A DNA stretch of 64,000 nt from Zizania palustris (GCA_019279435.1 JAAALK010000082.1:25019034-25083033), one strand, 5' to 3'; positions 9,265 to 20,173 are shown, counted from the first letter of the stretch. Program-made: numbers and translations. The notes: generated by a model from the letters alone, not told the origin.

Positions 9265-11787
9265 GTAATAAAGAGTGCTCAAAAGCAACAGCATAGTCTA
9301 GACTTAGCTCAAACGTTTGAGAGCCTCCGAGCATGTGGAGTATGCCTCAACCCTGAAAAATGTATATTCAGGGCGCAAGCAGGAAAACTGCTAGGGTACT
9401 TAGTTTTGAGCAGGGGAATCGAAGCTAGCCCAACGCAGATAAGTGCATTGCAAAGAATGGCTCCACCAGAAAATTTGAAGCAAGTCCATAAGCTAGCAGG
9501 AAGGCTCGCAGCTCTTAGTAGATTCCTGACCAGGTCAGCAGAACGAAGCCTTCCAATTTTCAAAGCCCAAAAGGGTTCCGAAAGTTTCAACTGGACGCCG
9601 GAGTGCCAGAAGAGCTTTGATGATATCAAGGCATACCTCGGAAGCCTGTCAACACTTACCGTGCCACTCCCGGAGGAAACACTCCTCCTTTATCTTGCAG
9701 CAACAAGCTCCGCAGTAAGTGCAGTACTGGTTAGGGAAGTTGAGCTTAAGGGAAAGCTGGTGCAGAACCCAGTTTATTTTGTTTCAGAAGCTTTGTCCGG
9801 AGCAAAGATAAGATACTCCGAGCTCGAGAAATTTGCTTATTCCCTGGTAATGGCCTCGCGGAAGCTAAGGCATTATTTTCTGGCGCATAACCTAATCATT
9901 CCTACCTCGTACCCTCTTGGTGATATGCTCCGAAGCAAAGATTCTACGGGTAGGATTGGAAAATGGGCTGTCGAGCTAGCCTCCTTCGGAATTTCCTTCA
10001 CAGCAAGAATAGCTGTCAAATCCCAAATCATAGCTGACTTCGTAGCAGAGTGGACTCCATCTACAGTTTGGGCTCCGGAGGAGCCCTCTGAAGGTTTATG
10101 GACAATATTTTCTGACAGAGCTTATCAGGCATCTCGTGCCGGAGCTGGAGCGGTAATTATATCACCGTCAGGGCAAAAGGCCATGTATTCTACGAGGCTC
10201 AACTTTAAGACCACCAATAATATCACAGAATACGAAGGGATCCTGCTAGGCCTCCGAAAGGCAAAGGCACTTGGAGCAGCAAGGATAATAATTAAAACAT
10301 ATTCCCAAGTCGTCGCAGGGCATGTTGATAAAAGCTTCCAAGCAAAGAACCCACATCTAGCGAAGTACCTAGAGGAAATCCGCAAGACTGAAGCAGCATT
10401 CAAAGGATTTTCTGTTCGATGTATCCCTCGAGCAGATAATCAACTTGCAGACATTCCAGCAAAAGTTGCAGCCGGAGCATTGGACCTCCCGGAGGGTGCT
10501 TTCTATGAAGAACTAGTCAAGCCTACAGTCAATCAATTACCCTCCGCAGAAGTCCTTTGCATTCCAGCTGCAGATTGGTGGGCTCCGATAATGGATATCT
10601 TGCAAGGTAGCGCAGATTCTTCAGAGGGTCCGGATTTCTGAAGGTTACAAGCAAGGGCTCGAAATTATAAGCTTGTCAATGGAATGTTGCACAAAGCCGG
10701 GGTTTGTTCTCCTCTACTCCGATGCATCTCCCAACCTGAAGGCCAAGACATACTTCGGGACATTCACGAAGGTTTATGTGGAAGCCACCTAGCCCCTCGT
10801 GCTCTAGCAGGCAAGACACTTCGGCAGGGGCTGTACTGGCCGAGAAATGTAAGAGATGCGGAGGAGTTGGTTCGAACCTACCAAGGATGCTAGTGGATGA
10901 GAAGAAGAAGCTACCGTCCGCCAGTACCAGTTCAAGTTATTGCCCCGGTTTGGCCTATGGCTCGGTGGGGTATGGACCTCATCAGCCATTTTCCAATGGC
11001 CAAAGGCAGCTTGAAGTTTGTAGTGGTAGCAATCGAATATTTTTCCAAGTGGGTCGAAGCAGAGCACTTGACCGCTATCACTTCAACGAATATACAAAAG
11101 TTTTTCTGGCAAAATATTATATGCAGGTTTGGAGTGCCAAGGGAGCTAACTGTGGATAATGGAACCCAGTTCGAAGCTGACACATTCAAAGAATTTTGTG
11201 AAGAACTGGGCATTAAGTTATGCTTCGCAGCAGTGCGCCATCCACAGTCCAACGGAGCTGTCGAGCGAGCCAACGGGAATATTCTCTCCGGTCTGAATCG
11301 AAGGATTGTCGGTTTGGCCAAGGGGCTGTGGGTCGAAGAGCTTCCCAAGATTTTGTGGTCCATTCGGACCACTCAAGCCAGGTCCACAGGCTTTACCCCA
11401 TTTAGACTGCTATTCGGAGATGAGGCCATGACTCCTACGGAGCTCAGGGGTGGATCCCTTCGTGTAGTGCAACCCGGAGATGAAGATGAAAGGAACACTT
11501 CGCTGGACTTGTCAAAACAAACAAGGCTTCGAGCTGTCGCCAATCTGACGAAGTACCAAGGCCAAACAAAAACATGGTATGACCCGAAGATAAAGCTGAA
11601 CGAGCTTAGACTAGGTCATTTAGTTTCGCTAAGTGTAATAGCCCCGGGGAAGCTAGGAAATAAATGGGAAGGACCATATATTATCCTACGCTCAGGGCGC
11701 CCCGGATCGTTTAAATTAGCTAATCTATAAGCGGAAGAATTGAAACATGCATGGCATGAAGAGCACCTTAAGCGTTACTACGCTTAG
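9265..11787 (+). pseudogene. Tat-A pol remnant: RT end, two RNase H domains, integrase
   Basis: One frame runs from 9265 to the natural stop at 11785-11787, broken by three point nonsense codons and no frameshift: TGA at 10639 (CGA in Tat-C), TAG at 10891 (CAG in Tat-C) and TAA at 11728 (GAA in Tat-C). It covers the RT thumb, a first RNase H lacking catalytic aspartates, the second (archaeal-type) RNase H, the integrase zinc finger and D-D-35-E core, and the C-terminal strand-rich domain. In the second RNase H one catalytic Asp is also lost: TYSQ replaces TDSQ, near 10300. The first 60 bases of the open frame, upstream of 9265, belong to the Copia-1 LTR. Non-functional. Confidence 0.9.
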
Positions 11788-12645
11788 GGGCTCCTTGTAA
11801 TGACTTGTAAAAATTCCTTTTCTAAATAAAGTGGAGGGTTAAATCTTGTTTGCTCTTCGAATATCCCTTACTCCTGGTGGACGCATCAGGAGGACAGAGA
11901 TGCTTGCAGATTCAAGCATCTTTCTGAGGACCCAGGCAACAGCCTATGAACCATGGGTTCAAGGGCTTAGCTGCCAGCCTACGGATTCCAGGCTCCGGCT
12001 TGTTAGGATCTATAGAAGAGTCTAAGGACTTTAAAAATAAATAGATTTCCGGCCTCCGGGTTCAAAGTATCTGTAAAAGAGCCGAAGGTGGCTAGCCTAC
12101 GGATTCCAAGCTCCGGCTTGTTAGGATCCGTAGAAGAGTCTAAGGACTTTAAAAAAGAACAGATTTCTGGCCTCCGGGTTCAAAGCATCTATAAAAGAGC
12201 CAAAGGTGGCCAGCCTACATATTCCAGGCCCGGCTTGTTAGGATCCATAGAAGAGTCTAAAGACTTTAAAAATAAACAGATTTCCGGCCTCCGTGTACGA
12301 AGCATCTGTAAAAGAGTCGAAGGTGACCAAGCAATAAGGTTTCAAGGCTCCGGCCAATGAGACACTTTTAAATTCCTAAGCGACTAGTATAGGAGCTTGC
12401 AAATATAAATTCAGCTACAAAACTTGCACAAATCATAATACGAACCTATGTTCGAAGAACTCTATGAAAAGGTAAAATATGGTTATTAAGTGTTGTGCGA
12501 AGCATCGGATTGTTGTGCATGTCATTGTGTCCGACGGACCTTATGGCAACGCGTAAGGTCCCCCACCCACAAGGAGGGGTAGGAGGGTAAAACAACAAAC
12601 AAGATGCTTCTGGTGCACTTCATATTAATTTGTCATACTTTTACA
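11788..12645. other. Intergenic region between convergent pol and antisense gene of Tat-A
   Basis: No gene is visible. Just after the pol stop there is AATAAA at 11825-11830, a possible poly(A) signal for the sense transcript. The 118-bp tandem array follows (11976-12360). The stretch 12361-12645 leads to the stop codon of the antisense gene and holds a GC-rich conserved block near 12540-12590 that recurs in Tat-C near 36885-36945. Confidence 0.6.
11976..12360. repeat. 118-bp tandem repeats of Tat-A
   Basis: Units start at 11976, 12094 and 12212, exactly 118 bases apart, with a decayed fourth start near 12329. Each contains AGCCTACGGATTCC, CCGGCTTGTTAGGATC, AAGAGTCTAA(G/A)GACTTTAAA and TAAAAGAGCCGAAGGTGG. 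Two of the three units carry AAAATAAA. Tat-C has the same unit and period at 36377-36815. Confidence 0.9.
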
Positions 12646-15600
12646 TCAAGAGAAATTTTGGTCTAAGCCTAGGTAAAATCGGAGACCCTTTCGGCCTCTA
12701 CAGCTACTTTGACGTTCAGAGCTCGAAGCCGCCGAGATTGTCCTTTTAGTTCGAGTGCTTCTCTTCTTCTTCACGGCTCGCAGTTTCTTCTGCTCCTCTT
12801 GAAGCTCGGCCCAAGTCAGAAGTCTTTTGGAGTTAGCCTCCGCAGGGTCTTCGGCCTGATACTCCGAGTCAGACCAATCTATATGTTCGGAGGATGAAGA
12901 TGTCTTCTCCTTTTCCTCTTCCTTGATGTAAGTTAAGACTTCGTGAAAAACTTCGAGGGACACCTCTCCTTTATCTCCGCGAGGAACAGAGAAGCGAGAG
13001 CGGCGGTAAGGCCTTAGGATCTCAAGGATTGACCACTGCTTCCGGAGCCCTTCGTTAATTTCCAGTATTTCGAAGTCAGGTTCCGAAAGGCATGACAGAA
13101 CCTAAAAAAGTAAAACACCCAAACAAGCTCTTCGTTTATAAAATTTTCATTAATGCAAGGGGCTTTACAAGATTTCTTATACATAATTAAGTGCCCTATG
13201 AGCTAGACCTGCGGGTCAGTTAGCGAAGCAGGAGGTGCCGGAGCAGGCGAAGCTAGAAGCGGCGGCCTCGTTTGTGCTTGCTTTTGCCTACGGGCCTCGT
13301 CGATCCAGGCTTTAGCTGCAGCCTTGTGGTCCGTCTTCCAAGTTGACCGGAAAACATCCTAAGCTGAGGCTACATCTGGCGAAGGATGCAACAAGTCCTC
13401 GGAGGCAAAGCTTCCGGGTGTCGAACCCCTGACCGGAGCAATAGGAATCCGAAGGGCTTCGAGGTGACGGAGGACTCCAATTCCAGCGCACTGTCCGGAG
13501 ATCTCTCCGTACCGGACGCCAGAGCTCATCATCAGCGACATCACCACTTGAATCCTCTTCAGCTTCCGGTCGAGGGACTCGCTGGCCGTAGCAGAAGACG
13601 AAGGGCACATAGTGCCAAAATATTCCAAGGTACCCTAAAGGGCATCCAAGGTACGTTCTGCTATAATAGCATTCTTCTTCTCTGTCGCCTCCAACCCCAC
13701 AGCAGTAGCAGACACCTCGGCCATCTGGGACAGCAGGGAGCTTTTCTGGGCCATAGCTTGCTTAAGAGAGCCTTGGAGCTCTACCAGTTGGGTGCTCGAA
13801 GTAGCCGCCGCCTGCTGGAGCTTCTCGACCTCCGCTCAGAGCACCAAGCACTCGGCTTCAGCTTCTTGGGCTGAAGTCCGGAGTGTGTCGCTGTTCTGCC
13901 TTGCGAGTCGGAGGGCTTCATCGGCTTCAGCCCTAGCCCTCCGCACTTCGAGGAACTCTTCCTCCAACAGAAGTGTTTTCTCTTCAGAGCCTTTAAGCGT
14001 GAATTGGAGGGTGGCAACCTTCCTCTTAAGTCGGTTAGTTTCGACTTCATTGGAAGTCACTGCCGCTCTATCAAGGACAAATTGCTGCAAGAGGAACGAG
14101 TAAATACCAGGTATTTGCATTCGCTAATTAAAAATATTCGTGGTACTCCTTATACTTGAAGGGCAGCCCTTTCGAGGGCTAAGTTAAGCTCCGGGGCCCT
14201 GACCTCGCTCAAGACGGAGACCATGTCGGAGTTGATGACGTCCTAGCCTTTCTCCGCCAAGGGCTCCAGAAGCACCCGGAGGCCCGTCCGATGCTCCAGG
14301 AAAGGAGCCAGCAAAGGAAGCCAAGACAAAGCTTGGCGGTCGTCTGCTGTTGCCTCTTCCTCCGAGTTGCTTGCTGAAGGTTTGTTGGAAGAGGGTGTCG
14401 TCGTTGGAGCGGGAGGGAGCCCGAGGCTTGACATGCTTCGTCTTCATCGCCTTCCAGAAGGTAATTCTCGAAGTCCTTCGCTAGTTGGACGTCAGAACCC
14501 TTGCTTCCGGAGCCTTTGCTCCCAGAGTCCTCTAAAGCCGACCTCCGAATGCCCAAGGACGAAGCGGATGAAGCAGGGGTCAGTTGAGGAGGGATCTTCA
14601 CTACCTTTTTCTTCTTGGCAGGGGTTTTGCCGGCCTTCTTCGGAGGCTCAGCGACTGCTTTCCTCTTCCAAGTGGCCGCTCCGGCCATGTTGAAATCCGG
14701 TAGAGGAGGAGGCACCATTCTAAGGGCTTCCCACACCCTATTGGATCGCTCCCAGCTCCCCACCAGTTCAATCCTTTTTTGCCTTTCGGCCACCGTAGGG
14801 GCTCCGAGTACCCATTCGGTGGCCCGTGCTATCTGCTCCGGGGCTAACGCCAGTGGAGCCGCTGAAAAAAGGTAACATATTATAAGTATGTTATTTCTTC
14901 ATCTAACATGTTATTGTAGGAGAGTCGAAGTCTTACCTAGAGTTCGGAGCTCACCCTCTGAAGCGTGTTGAAACACTATTGGCTAGTCTGCCCCGAGGGG
15001 TGGAATTTGAAGAGCGATGAACTCTTTGGAAAGATCACGCATGCTCATGCGACTGGCCACCGAAGTTAGTATCCCTAGCCGTGTTGAGCGCAGGCTAGGG
15101 TTCGGGGTAACCTCCACCTCCTTCCAAAACCAGATCTCCTGGAGGGGTCCAGTGAGAGGGGAGTCCTCTCCGACATCGGCGTAGAACCACCGAAGGATCT
15201 AGTTAGTGTACCATTGGTCGTTGATGGCCTTCGCTGGAAAATGCTGGGCGTGCTCCCTCCACAGCTGGAAGTTGACGCTTCCAAAGGCTGTTATCACTTT
15301 GGTGTCCCAGGGGCCATCTTGCGGCTTTGGCTGGCAGATGGCTTTCTGGGTGGCGGCGAAGACCTTCGATCGCCCCTCGCACCCTTTGGCCTGAAGCGTC
15401 CATTTGAAGACGGCCAGACGGGCGATGGCATTGGGAGATAGCTGGGGCAAGGTAATGTGGAACATGTCCAGTACCTCAGATAAGAAGTTGATGGCTGGAA
15501 GACCCAAGCCTGCTTCGAAGAAAGCCTCGAAGACCATGACCACTCCGCTCCGTGGCCACGAAGTTGATTCTGGTCCGGGGACTTGAGTCCTCATTCCGGA

Positions 15601-15831
15601 CCCCATCTTCCCTTCCACGGCCTCTTCAATAGATTTTGCGGTGCTTGTGGATTGGCCGATGAGGAAACTTTCAGGGATCTTCTTCTTGGATGGCGGGCGG
15701 AGCTCCCGGGGGTTCTTGGGCCAGGCGTCGCCCGGAGCTCCTGCCATTGTTGCTACGGCTGAAGCCGCCCACGCTTGCCTCTGCGCCAAAGTGCCCGCCG
15801 CCGTCAGCATGGTGTGGCTGGTCCTCACCAT
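12646..15831 (-). pseudogene. Decayed antisense gene (aORF) of Tat-A, putative gypsy-type transposon domain
   Basis: Multi-exon gene on the strand opposite pol. Start ATG at 15831 (MVRTSHTMLTAAG, matching the Tat-C start). Exon 1 carries a conserved domain with FEAFFEAGLGLP and LPQLSPNAIARLAVFKW, which I recall as the putative gypsy type transposon family (PF04195). Nonsense TAG codons replace Trp in WYTNW (near 15198) and in the block before PIVF (near 14975). A phase-1 intron is visible at 14936-14862. Later exons give LVGSWERSNRVWEAL, a Lys/Ala/Ser-rich part, LSWLPLLAPFLEH, a coiled coil (13836-14100) and a C-terminal acidic/Lys-rich exon ending with the stop at 12646. The donor before the coiled-coil exon reads CAAGTAT instead of CAGGTAT, so it is probably dead. 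Function unknown. Confidence 0.75.
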
Positions 15832-15926
15832 GGCTTGGTGGCTCGGGAAGTTGAGAGAGTTGGAGGTTGAAGAAAGTAAGTTTCGGATGCTAGGCACGGT
15901 AAAAGGCTCTTGGTAAATTCCAATAC

Positions 15927-16132
15927 CCTTTTTATAACCTTCCGCTAGTTGCTGTGCTTCGATTGCATTCACACTGCAGGTTTGACTTCCGTCGCTGGCA
16001 GGTGGGTCCAGGAAGCGAAACGGTGTGAGTCCGCCGTAAATTTCGACCGTTACCTTTTACGAGCGTAACGGCTACTTGTATAGTAACGGTTCTAATCAAA
16101 TGGCTCTTCACGACGTTTGGGCTTCGTAACGG
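15927..16132 (-). promoter_or_regulatory. Putative promoter of the Tat-A antisense gene
   Basis: Minus-strand TATA box GGTTATAAAAAGGG lies about 100 bases upstream of the ATG at 15831. Beyond it are four AACGG/CCGTT boxes: 16047-16051, 16067-16071, 16085-16089 and 16128-16132. Tat-C and Tat-D have the same layout. AACGG is the core bound by some plant MYB proteins (MYB3R factors at MSA elements). Use here is inferred. Confidence 0.55.
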
Positions 16133-16310
16133 TTCTCTTTCCCACGAAGTGTTCACACGGTAGTTGTGGGCTCGAAGCCATGGTCCGAATGCTTCGGATC
16201 AAAGGCCCTTCGAATGACCGTAATGTGTTCAAACTTCTCTAAGTCCTAGAATATGAAAATGTTCCTTGCGTATACAGGTCAAGTTCGGAGAAGCGTATTC
16301 GAGGGGCTAC

Positions 16311-16802
16311 TGTTGGGGGAAAATGCTTCACTTTCAGGACTTAGAGATTAACAGTTCAAAAGTACTTATCGGCTTCAGAGCTGATGGGCTCAGGCATGAA
16401 GGTGGAGTCATTAAGCCGAAGGGTGCTCCAATTAATGATCCGAAGTAACCCTCTGTAGGATATGAGGCTCCGGAGATACGACGACGAGGTTGATAAGATG
16501 TTTGGCTTATCTACTTGCTCCGGGTAGATTTTACCATTTTAACCCTGTTCAGGATACTGAATAGTTTCCACTATGTCGGTTGTAATTGAGGGGTAAATAG
16601 ATCTTTTCCTTAGGCTTTTTTGCATATAAATACCCCCCTTCCTACCTTGTAATGAGGATCGAAGACAGCTATTCAATACACATATTCGGACTACTTAAGC
16701 TATTATCCAATTTGGAGGCTTAAGATAGTTCTTAAACATGAACTCACTGTTTGTCTGTTCTTAATCTTAGAGAACCTGTTAGCGTAATCTTTTATGCCAA
16801 CA
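16311..16802 (+). repeat. 3' LTR of Tat-A
   Basis: 492 bases, TGTTGGGGGAAA to TTTATGCCAACA, preceded by the polypurine tract block CGTATTCGAGGGGCTAC. A TATA box (CATATAAATACCCC) lies at 16623-16633. The terminal inverted repeat is TGTTGG/CCAACA. It resembles the LTRs of Tat-C (496 bp) in layout and in many blocks, but is a different copy and clearly diverged. Confidence 0.88.
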
Positions 16803-16819
16803 ATGATCGTCTTCAGAAC

Positions 16820-17305
16820 ATGTCCTTCCGGCTCGTGCCGAAGCGCACTCCCGGTGCCCACCGCAGCATCTACATCGGAGTTCACTCCGATCGTGATCCG
16901 GTCATGGCCTGGCAGATGCGCCTTCTTCAGGCCATGGACGATCTCCATACTGAGGCCATGCTTGACGCCGAGGAGCACCACGAGGCGGTCGAGTTCCTTC
17001 GACAGGAGACGAAGAACTTGATCCAACAAAATGGCGAGCTGCGGTGTAAGATAATACAGCTGGAGAAGGACATAGCGAAGATGGTTCCCCTCGTCCTAAG
17101 GAGGAAGAAGCCCATCCGTGAGCCTGCCCCTCACCCCAAGAGGATCCCACCACATCCTACAGCCACCGGACCATCTAGCTCCAGCGCTCCTGCTCCGTGC
17201 CCCACCATCGTCTCCGACCCCATCATCGAGAATTTTCTCGAGCCCACCGTCCCTCAAGACCCTCATGGTTCCGAGAGCATGGACACCACCCTGGATGATG
17301 AGTAG
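16820..17305 (+). CDS. Leader ORF of chromovirus B, coiled-coil protein
   Basis: Intact frame of 161 residues from the ATG at 16820 (MSFRLVPKRTPG) to TGA-free end TAG at 17303-17305, placed about 200 bases before the gag start. Residues about 35-95 (from DPVMAWQMRLLQ to IIQLEKDI) look like an amphipathic coiled coil rich in Leu/Glu/His. Residues 95-140 are Pro/Arg-rich and the tail is acidic (SMDTTLDDE). I see no zinc knuckle, protease or membrane segment. Extra ORFs upstream of gag have been described in Tekay elements; the function is not known to me. The longer frame reaching back to about 16751 begins inside the Tat-A LTR, so I chose the ATG at 16820. Notably it is unbroken while the adjacent gag has several stops. 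Confidence 0.6.
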   Translation: MSFRLVPKRTPGAHRSIYIGVHSDRDPVMAWQMRLLQAMDDLHTEAMLDAEEHHEAVEFLRQETKNLIQQNGELRCKIIQLEKDIAKMVPLVLRRKKPIREPAPHPKRIPPHPTATGPSSSSAPAPCPTIVSDPIIENFLEPTVPQDPHGSESMDTTLDDE

Positions 17306-17515
17306 GTGGTAGCTATCGTTGTTTGATTCTAATAATTTGTGTGATTGTGGTACCACCTGCAATGACTTGTGTTGTGGGTGGATTGAAATAAGAGCATTGA
17401 TGTAATAAACACTTTGTAAAGTTATATATGTGTGTGAGCCCCTCTAGGCTATTCTTGGTTAAAAACTTGTTTTAAAGCTTTTATATTATGACTAAAAATC
17501 TTGCATGTTCAGAAG

Positions 17516-19657
17516 ATGGCCGATAACCAGAACACCGGGTCCAACAACGGAGAAGGGGCAAACAACGGTTTGCCTGGAAGTGTTGTGCCCAACTAGGGCG
17601 CAACGGGCCAACGTCAGACTGGGCCACCATCCGCTAACCACCCCACCTTGGTGGAGATGATGGCTAATCAGAACCAGCTGATTACCACCCTCCTCATCCA
17701 GATGCAGCACCAACATGCGTAGTTGGACCGGCTGCAGAATGTGGAGCCCGCCCCTCGTGCACCAGCCACCGCACCTGCACCTCAACTCTCAGAGTTCCTG
17801 TGCGTGCGTCCCCTGATCTTCTCCAGCACCACGAATCCTATGGAGGCCGGAGATTGGCTCCACACCATCGGGAAGAAGCTGTACCTCCTCCCCTGCACCG
17901 ACCGGGAGAGAGTGGCGTTTGCCACTCACCAACTCCAGGGTCCCGCCGCAGAATGGTGGGACAACTACCGTGAGACCTAACCAGAGGACCACGTGGTGAC
18001 TTGGGCAGAGTTCACCATCGCCTTTCGCGCCGCCCACGTCCCCGCTGGAGTCATCGTGGTTAAATAGTAGGAGTTCTGCGACCTGCAACAAGGCAGCCGG
18101 ACTGTCATGGAGTATCTCCATGAATTCAACCGTCTGGCCCGCTACACGCCAGAAGAGGTGCGAACTGACGCCCTCCGCCAGGCCAAGTTCCTCTGGGGAA
18201 TTAAGGATGAGCTGTCCATCCAGCTCGTCGCCACCGACTACGCCGACTTTCAACGGTTGGTGAATAAAGCGCTCATCCAAGAGACGGAGCAAAATAAGTT
18301 GGACCTCAAGAAGAGGAAGATGATTGCGTTCAAGCATCATCAGGCGGACTCTCAGAGGCCCCGCTTCGTCCCTCTGCCACCAGCACCTGCCTACCATCCT
18401 CGGCCCGCCTACAAGCCGCCTCATGCCACCGGTGGTTCCAACGCTAGGCATTCTCGCCCCGCTCCACTAGCTCCGGCCACTCAGCCGATGCCCACCGCCA
18501 AGGCCCCGATCATGAGGGACCGCCAAGGGAAGCCGGTCGTCTACTTCAACTGCCGGAAGGAAGGGCACTACGCGCATCAGTGTCCTCACCCCAAGCATCC
18601 TCAAGGTGCGGCCCCCAACCAGGCGGTTCATGACTGCGTCAACCACATCAGCGCGGAGGAAGCTCAGGAAGCTCCTGAAGTCATACTCGGTACATTTACC
18701 GCCAATTCCATACCAGCAATAATACTGTTTGACTCTGGAGCAACACACTCTTTCATCTCGGAGGACTTTGTGAAAACCAACGACTTGGAAGCACTCCCTT
18801 TACTAGCCCCCATGATGATTGCCACCCCAGGCAATAAAACCTTAGCCCACCTATTCAGCCCTAAGGTAAAAATAGAGATTCAAGGAATATTATTCCGGGC
18901 CGAGATAGTCCTCATTAAGTGTACCGGACTCAACCTCATCCTAGGGATGGATTGGTTGATGAAGAACAAGGGAGTGATCGACTGCGCCAGTAAGTCCGTA
19001 ACTGTTACCAACTCCAAAGGCGAAGCCGTCACTTTTCGGATGACCAACCACAAACCCTGCGAGGTGTCTCCTCACTCACTAGCCCTAGAGGAAGTGCCCA
19101 TAGTCAAGGAATACATGGACGTCTTCCCAGAGGACCTGCCTGGAATGCCTCCCAAGAGGGACATCGAATTCAGAATCGAGCTTGTCCCCGGGACCACTCC
19201 AATCTCCAAGCACCCATACCGGATGGCCGCTAATGAACTAGCCGAAGTGAAGAGCAACATCGAAGACCTGGAACAAAAAGGGTACATCCGACCGAGTACC
19301 TCACCCTAGGGTGCACCGGTTATTTTCGCCATGAAGAAGGACAAGACCAAAAGGATGTGCGTGGACTATAGAGCCCTGAACGACGTAACCATCAAGAACA
19401 AAGTACCCACTGTCTCAGATCGACGACCTGTTCAATCAGCTGAAAGGATCCTCAGTGTTCTCCAAGATCGACCTCAGATCCGGTTATCACCAGTTGAGGA
19501 TTAGAGAAGAAGACATCCCCAAGACCGCCTTCACCTCCCGCTACGGAGTCTACGAGTATACTGTGATGTCGTTCGGACTCACGAATGCACCGAACTTTTT
19601 CATGAACATGATGAACAATGTATTCATGGAGTTCTTGGATAAGTTCATCATGGTATT
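17516..19657 (+). pseudogene. Chromovirus B gag, protease and first half of RT, with stops
   Basis: Reading from ATG 17516 (MADNQNTGSNNG) in one frame: retrotransposon Gag domain (17723-18300, with ECW-like block GPAAEWWDNYRET), a CCHC knuckle whose first Cys-x2-Cys is altered (NCRKEGHYAHQC near 18550), aspartic protease (LFDSGATHSFIS near 18730) and RT beginning VFPEDLPGMPPKRDIEF. Stops interrupt at about 17594, 17720, 17978 and 18065. A TAG replaces the conserved Trp of the SPWGAPV block at 19307-19309. A frameshift near 19400 moves RT to another frame (19455 onward, FSKIDLRSGYHQLRI). It stops at 19657, where Tat-C is inserted just before the RT active-site DD. Dead copy. Confidence 0.85.
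19653..19657. repeat. Target-site duplication of Tat-C (left copy), GTATT
   Basis: GTATT directly precedes TGTTGGGGG at 19658. The matching copy is at 41789-41793, directly after CCAACA at 41788. Removing the element and one copy brings the two halves of the chromovirus B RT gene together in the expected place. Confidence 0.92.
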
Positions 19658-20153
19658 TGTTGGGGGAAATTACTCCATTTCCAAGACTTAAAGATTAATC
19701 CTTCAAAGGCGGGTGAGGACTCCGAAGCTGGTGAACTGTGGTTCGAAGCATGCGTCGCCACGCCGAAGGGTGCAACGGTGCGAAGCTCTGGACAACCCTC
19801 CGAATGGAAGATGGAGGCCCCGAAGCCTAAGGACATGACTGATTGGATGTCCAGCTTATCCATCTACCTTGCAGTACTTTACCGTATGTAACCTTGTTTA
19901 TAGTACCGAATAGTTTCCACTATGTCGGTTGTAGGTTAGGGGTAAAAAGGTCTTTTCCTTATGCTTTTTCCCCTATAAATACCCCCCATTGTACCTTGTA
20001 AAAGGGGAGGAGGAACAAGTTATTCATCTACACATATTCGGACCACTTGAGCTATTATCCATTTCGGAGGCTCCAAGTAGTCCTAAAACGCAAACTTCCT
20101 GTTTGTTCGTTCTTGATTTCAGAGAACCTGTTGGCGTAACATTTGCGCCAACA
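19658..20153 (+). repeat. 5' LTR of Tat-C
   Basis: 496 bases from TGTTGGGGGAAATTACTCC to TTTGCGCCAACA. TATA box CCCTATAAATACCCC near 19970-19984. U5 contains GTTGGCG (20130-20136) and its complement CGCCAAC (20146-20152) just before the primer site. Confidence 0.95.
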
Positions 20154-20173
20154 GTTGGCGCCGTCCGTGGGGA
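20130..20173 (+). promoter_or_regulatory. Primer-binding site of Tat-C with possible alternative hairpins
   Basis: The primer site TGGCGCCGTCCGTGGGGA is at 20156-20173, two bases after the LTR. I do not assign the tRNA. GTTGGCG occurs at 20130-20136 and again, inside the primer site, at 20154-20160. The complement CGCCAAC at 20146-20152 lies between them, so either copy can pair with it. The same primer site occurs in Tat-D (35654-35671) and, with two changes, Tat-E (48118-48135). Confidence 0.8.

Larger units (their letters stand above)
9265..16802 (+). mobile_element. Tat-A, 3' part of a Tat-lineage Ty3/gypsy element
   Basis: Plus-strand element whose left part (5' LTR, gag, protease and most of RT) lies left of the window beyond Copia-1. 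Present are: RT end to integrase (9265-11787), a 118-bp repeat array, the antisense gene (12646-15831, minus strand), a conserved pre-LTR block ending GAGGGGCTAC, and the 3' LTR 16311-16802. Assignment to Tat rests on the two consecutive RNase H domains, the integrase sequence, the antisense gene and close similarity to Tat-C and Tat-D. It appears to be inserted in the 5' region of chromovirus B, which starts at 16803. The presumed TSD copy is ATGAT at 16803-16807; its partner is not visible. Confidence 0.88.

Noticed and set aside
11976..12360. CRISPR-like array
   Set aside because: The repeats are 118 bp with no unique spacers, and lie inside a plant retrotransposon; they are plain tandem repeats.
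13386..13874. Plus-strand frame of 162 codons in Tat-A
   Set aside because: Shadow of the antisense gene exons on the opposite strand; the homologous Tat-C region supports the minus-strand reading.
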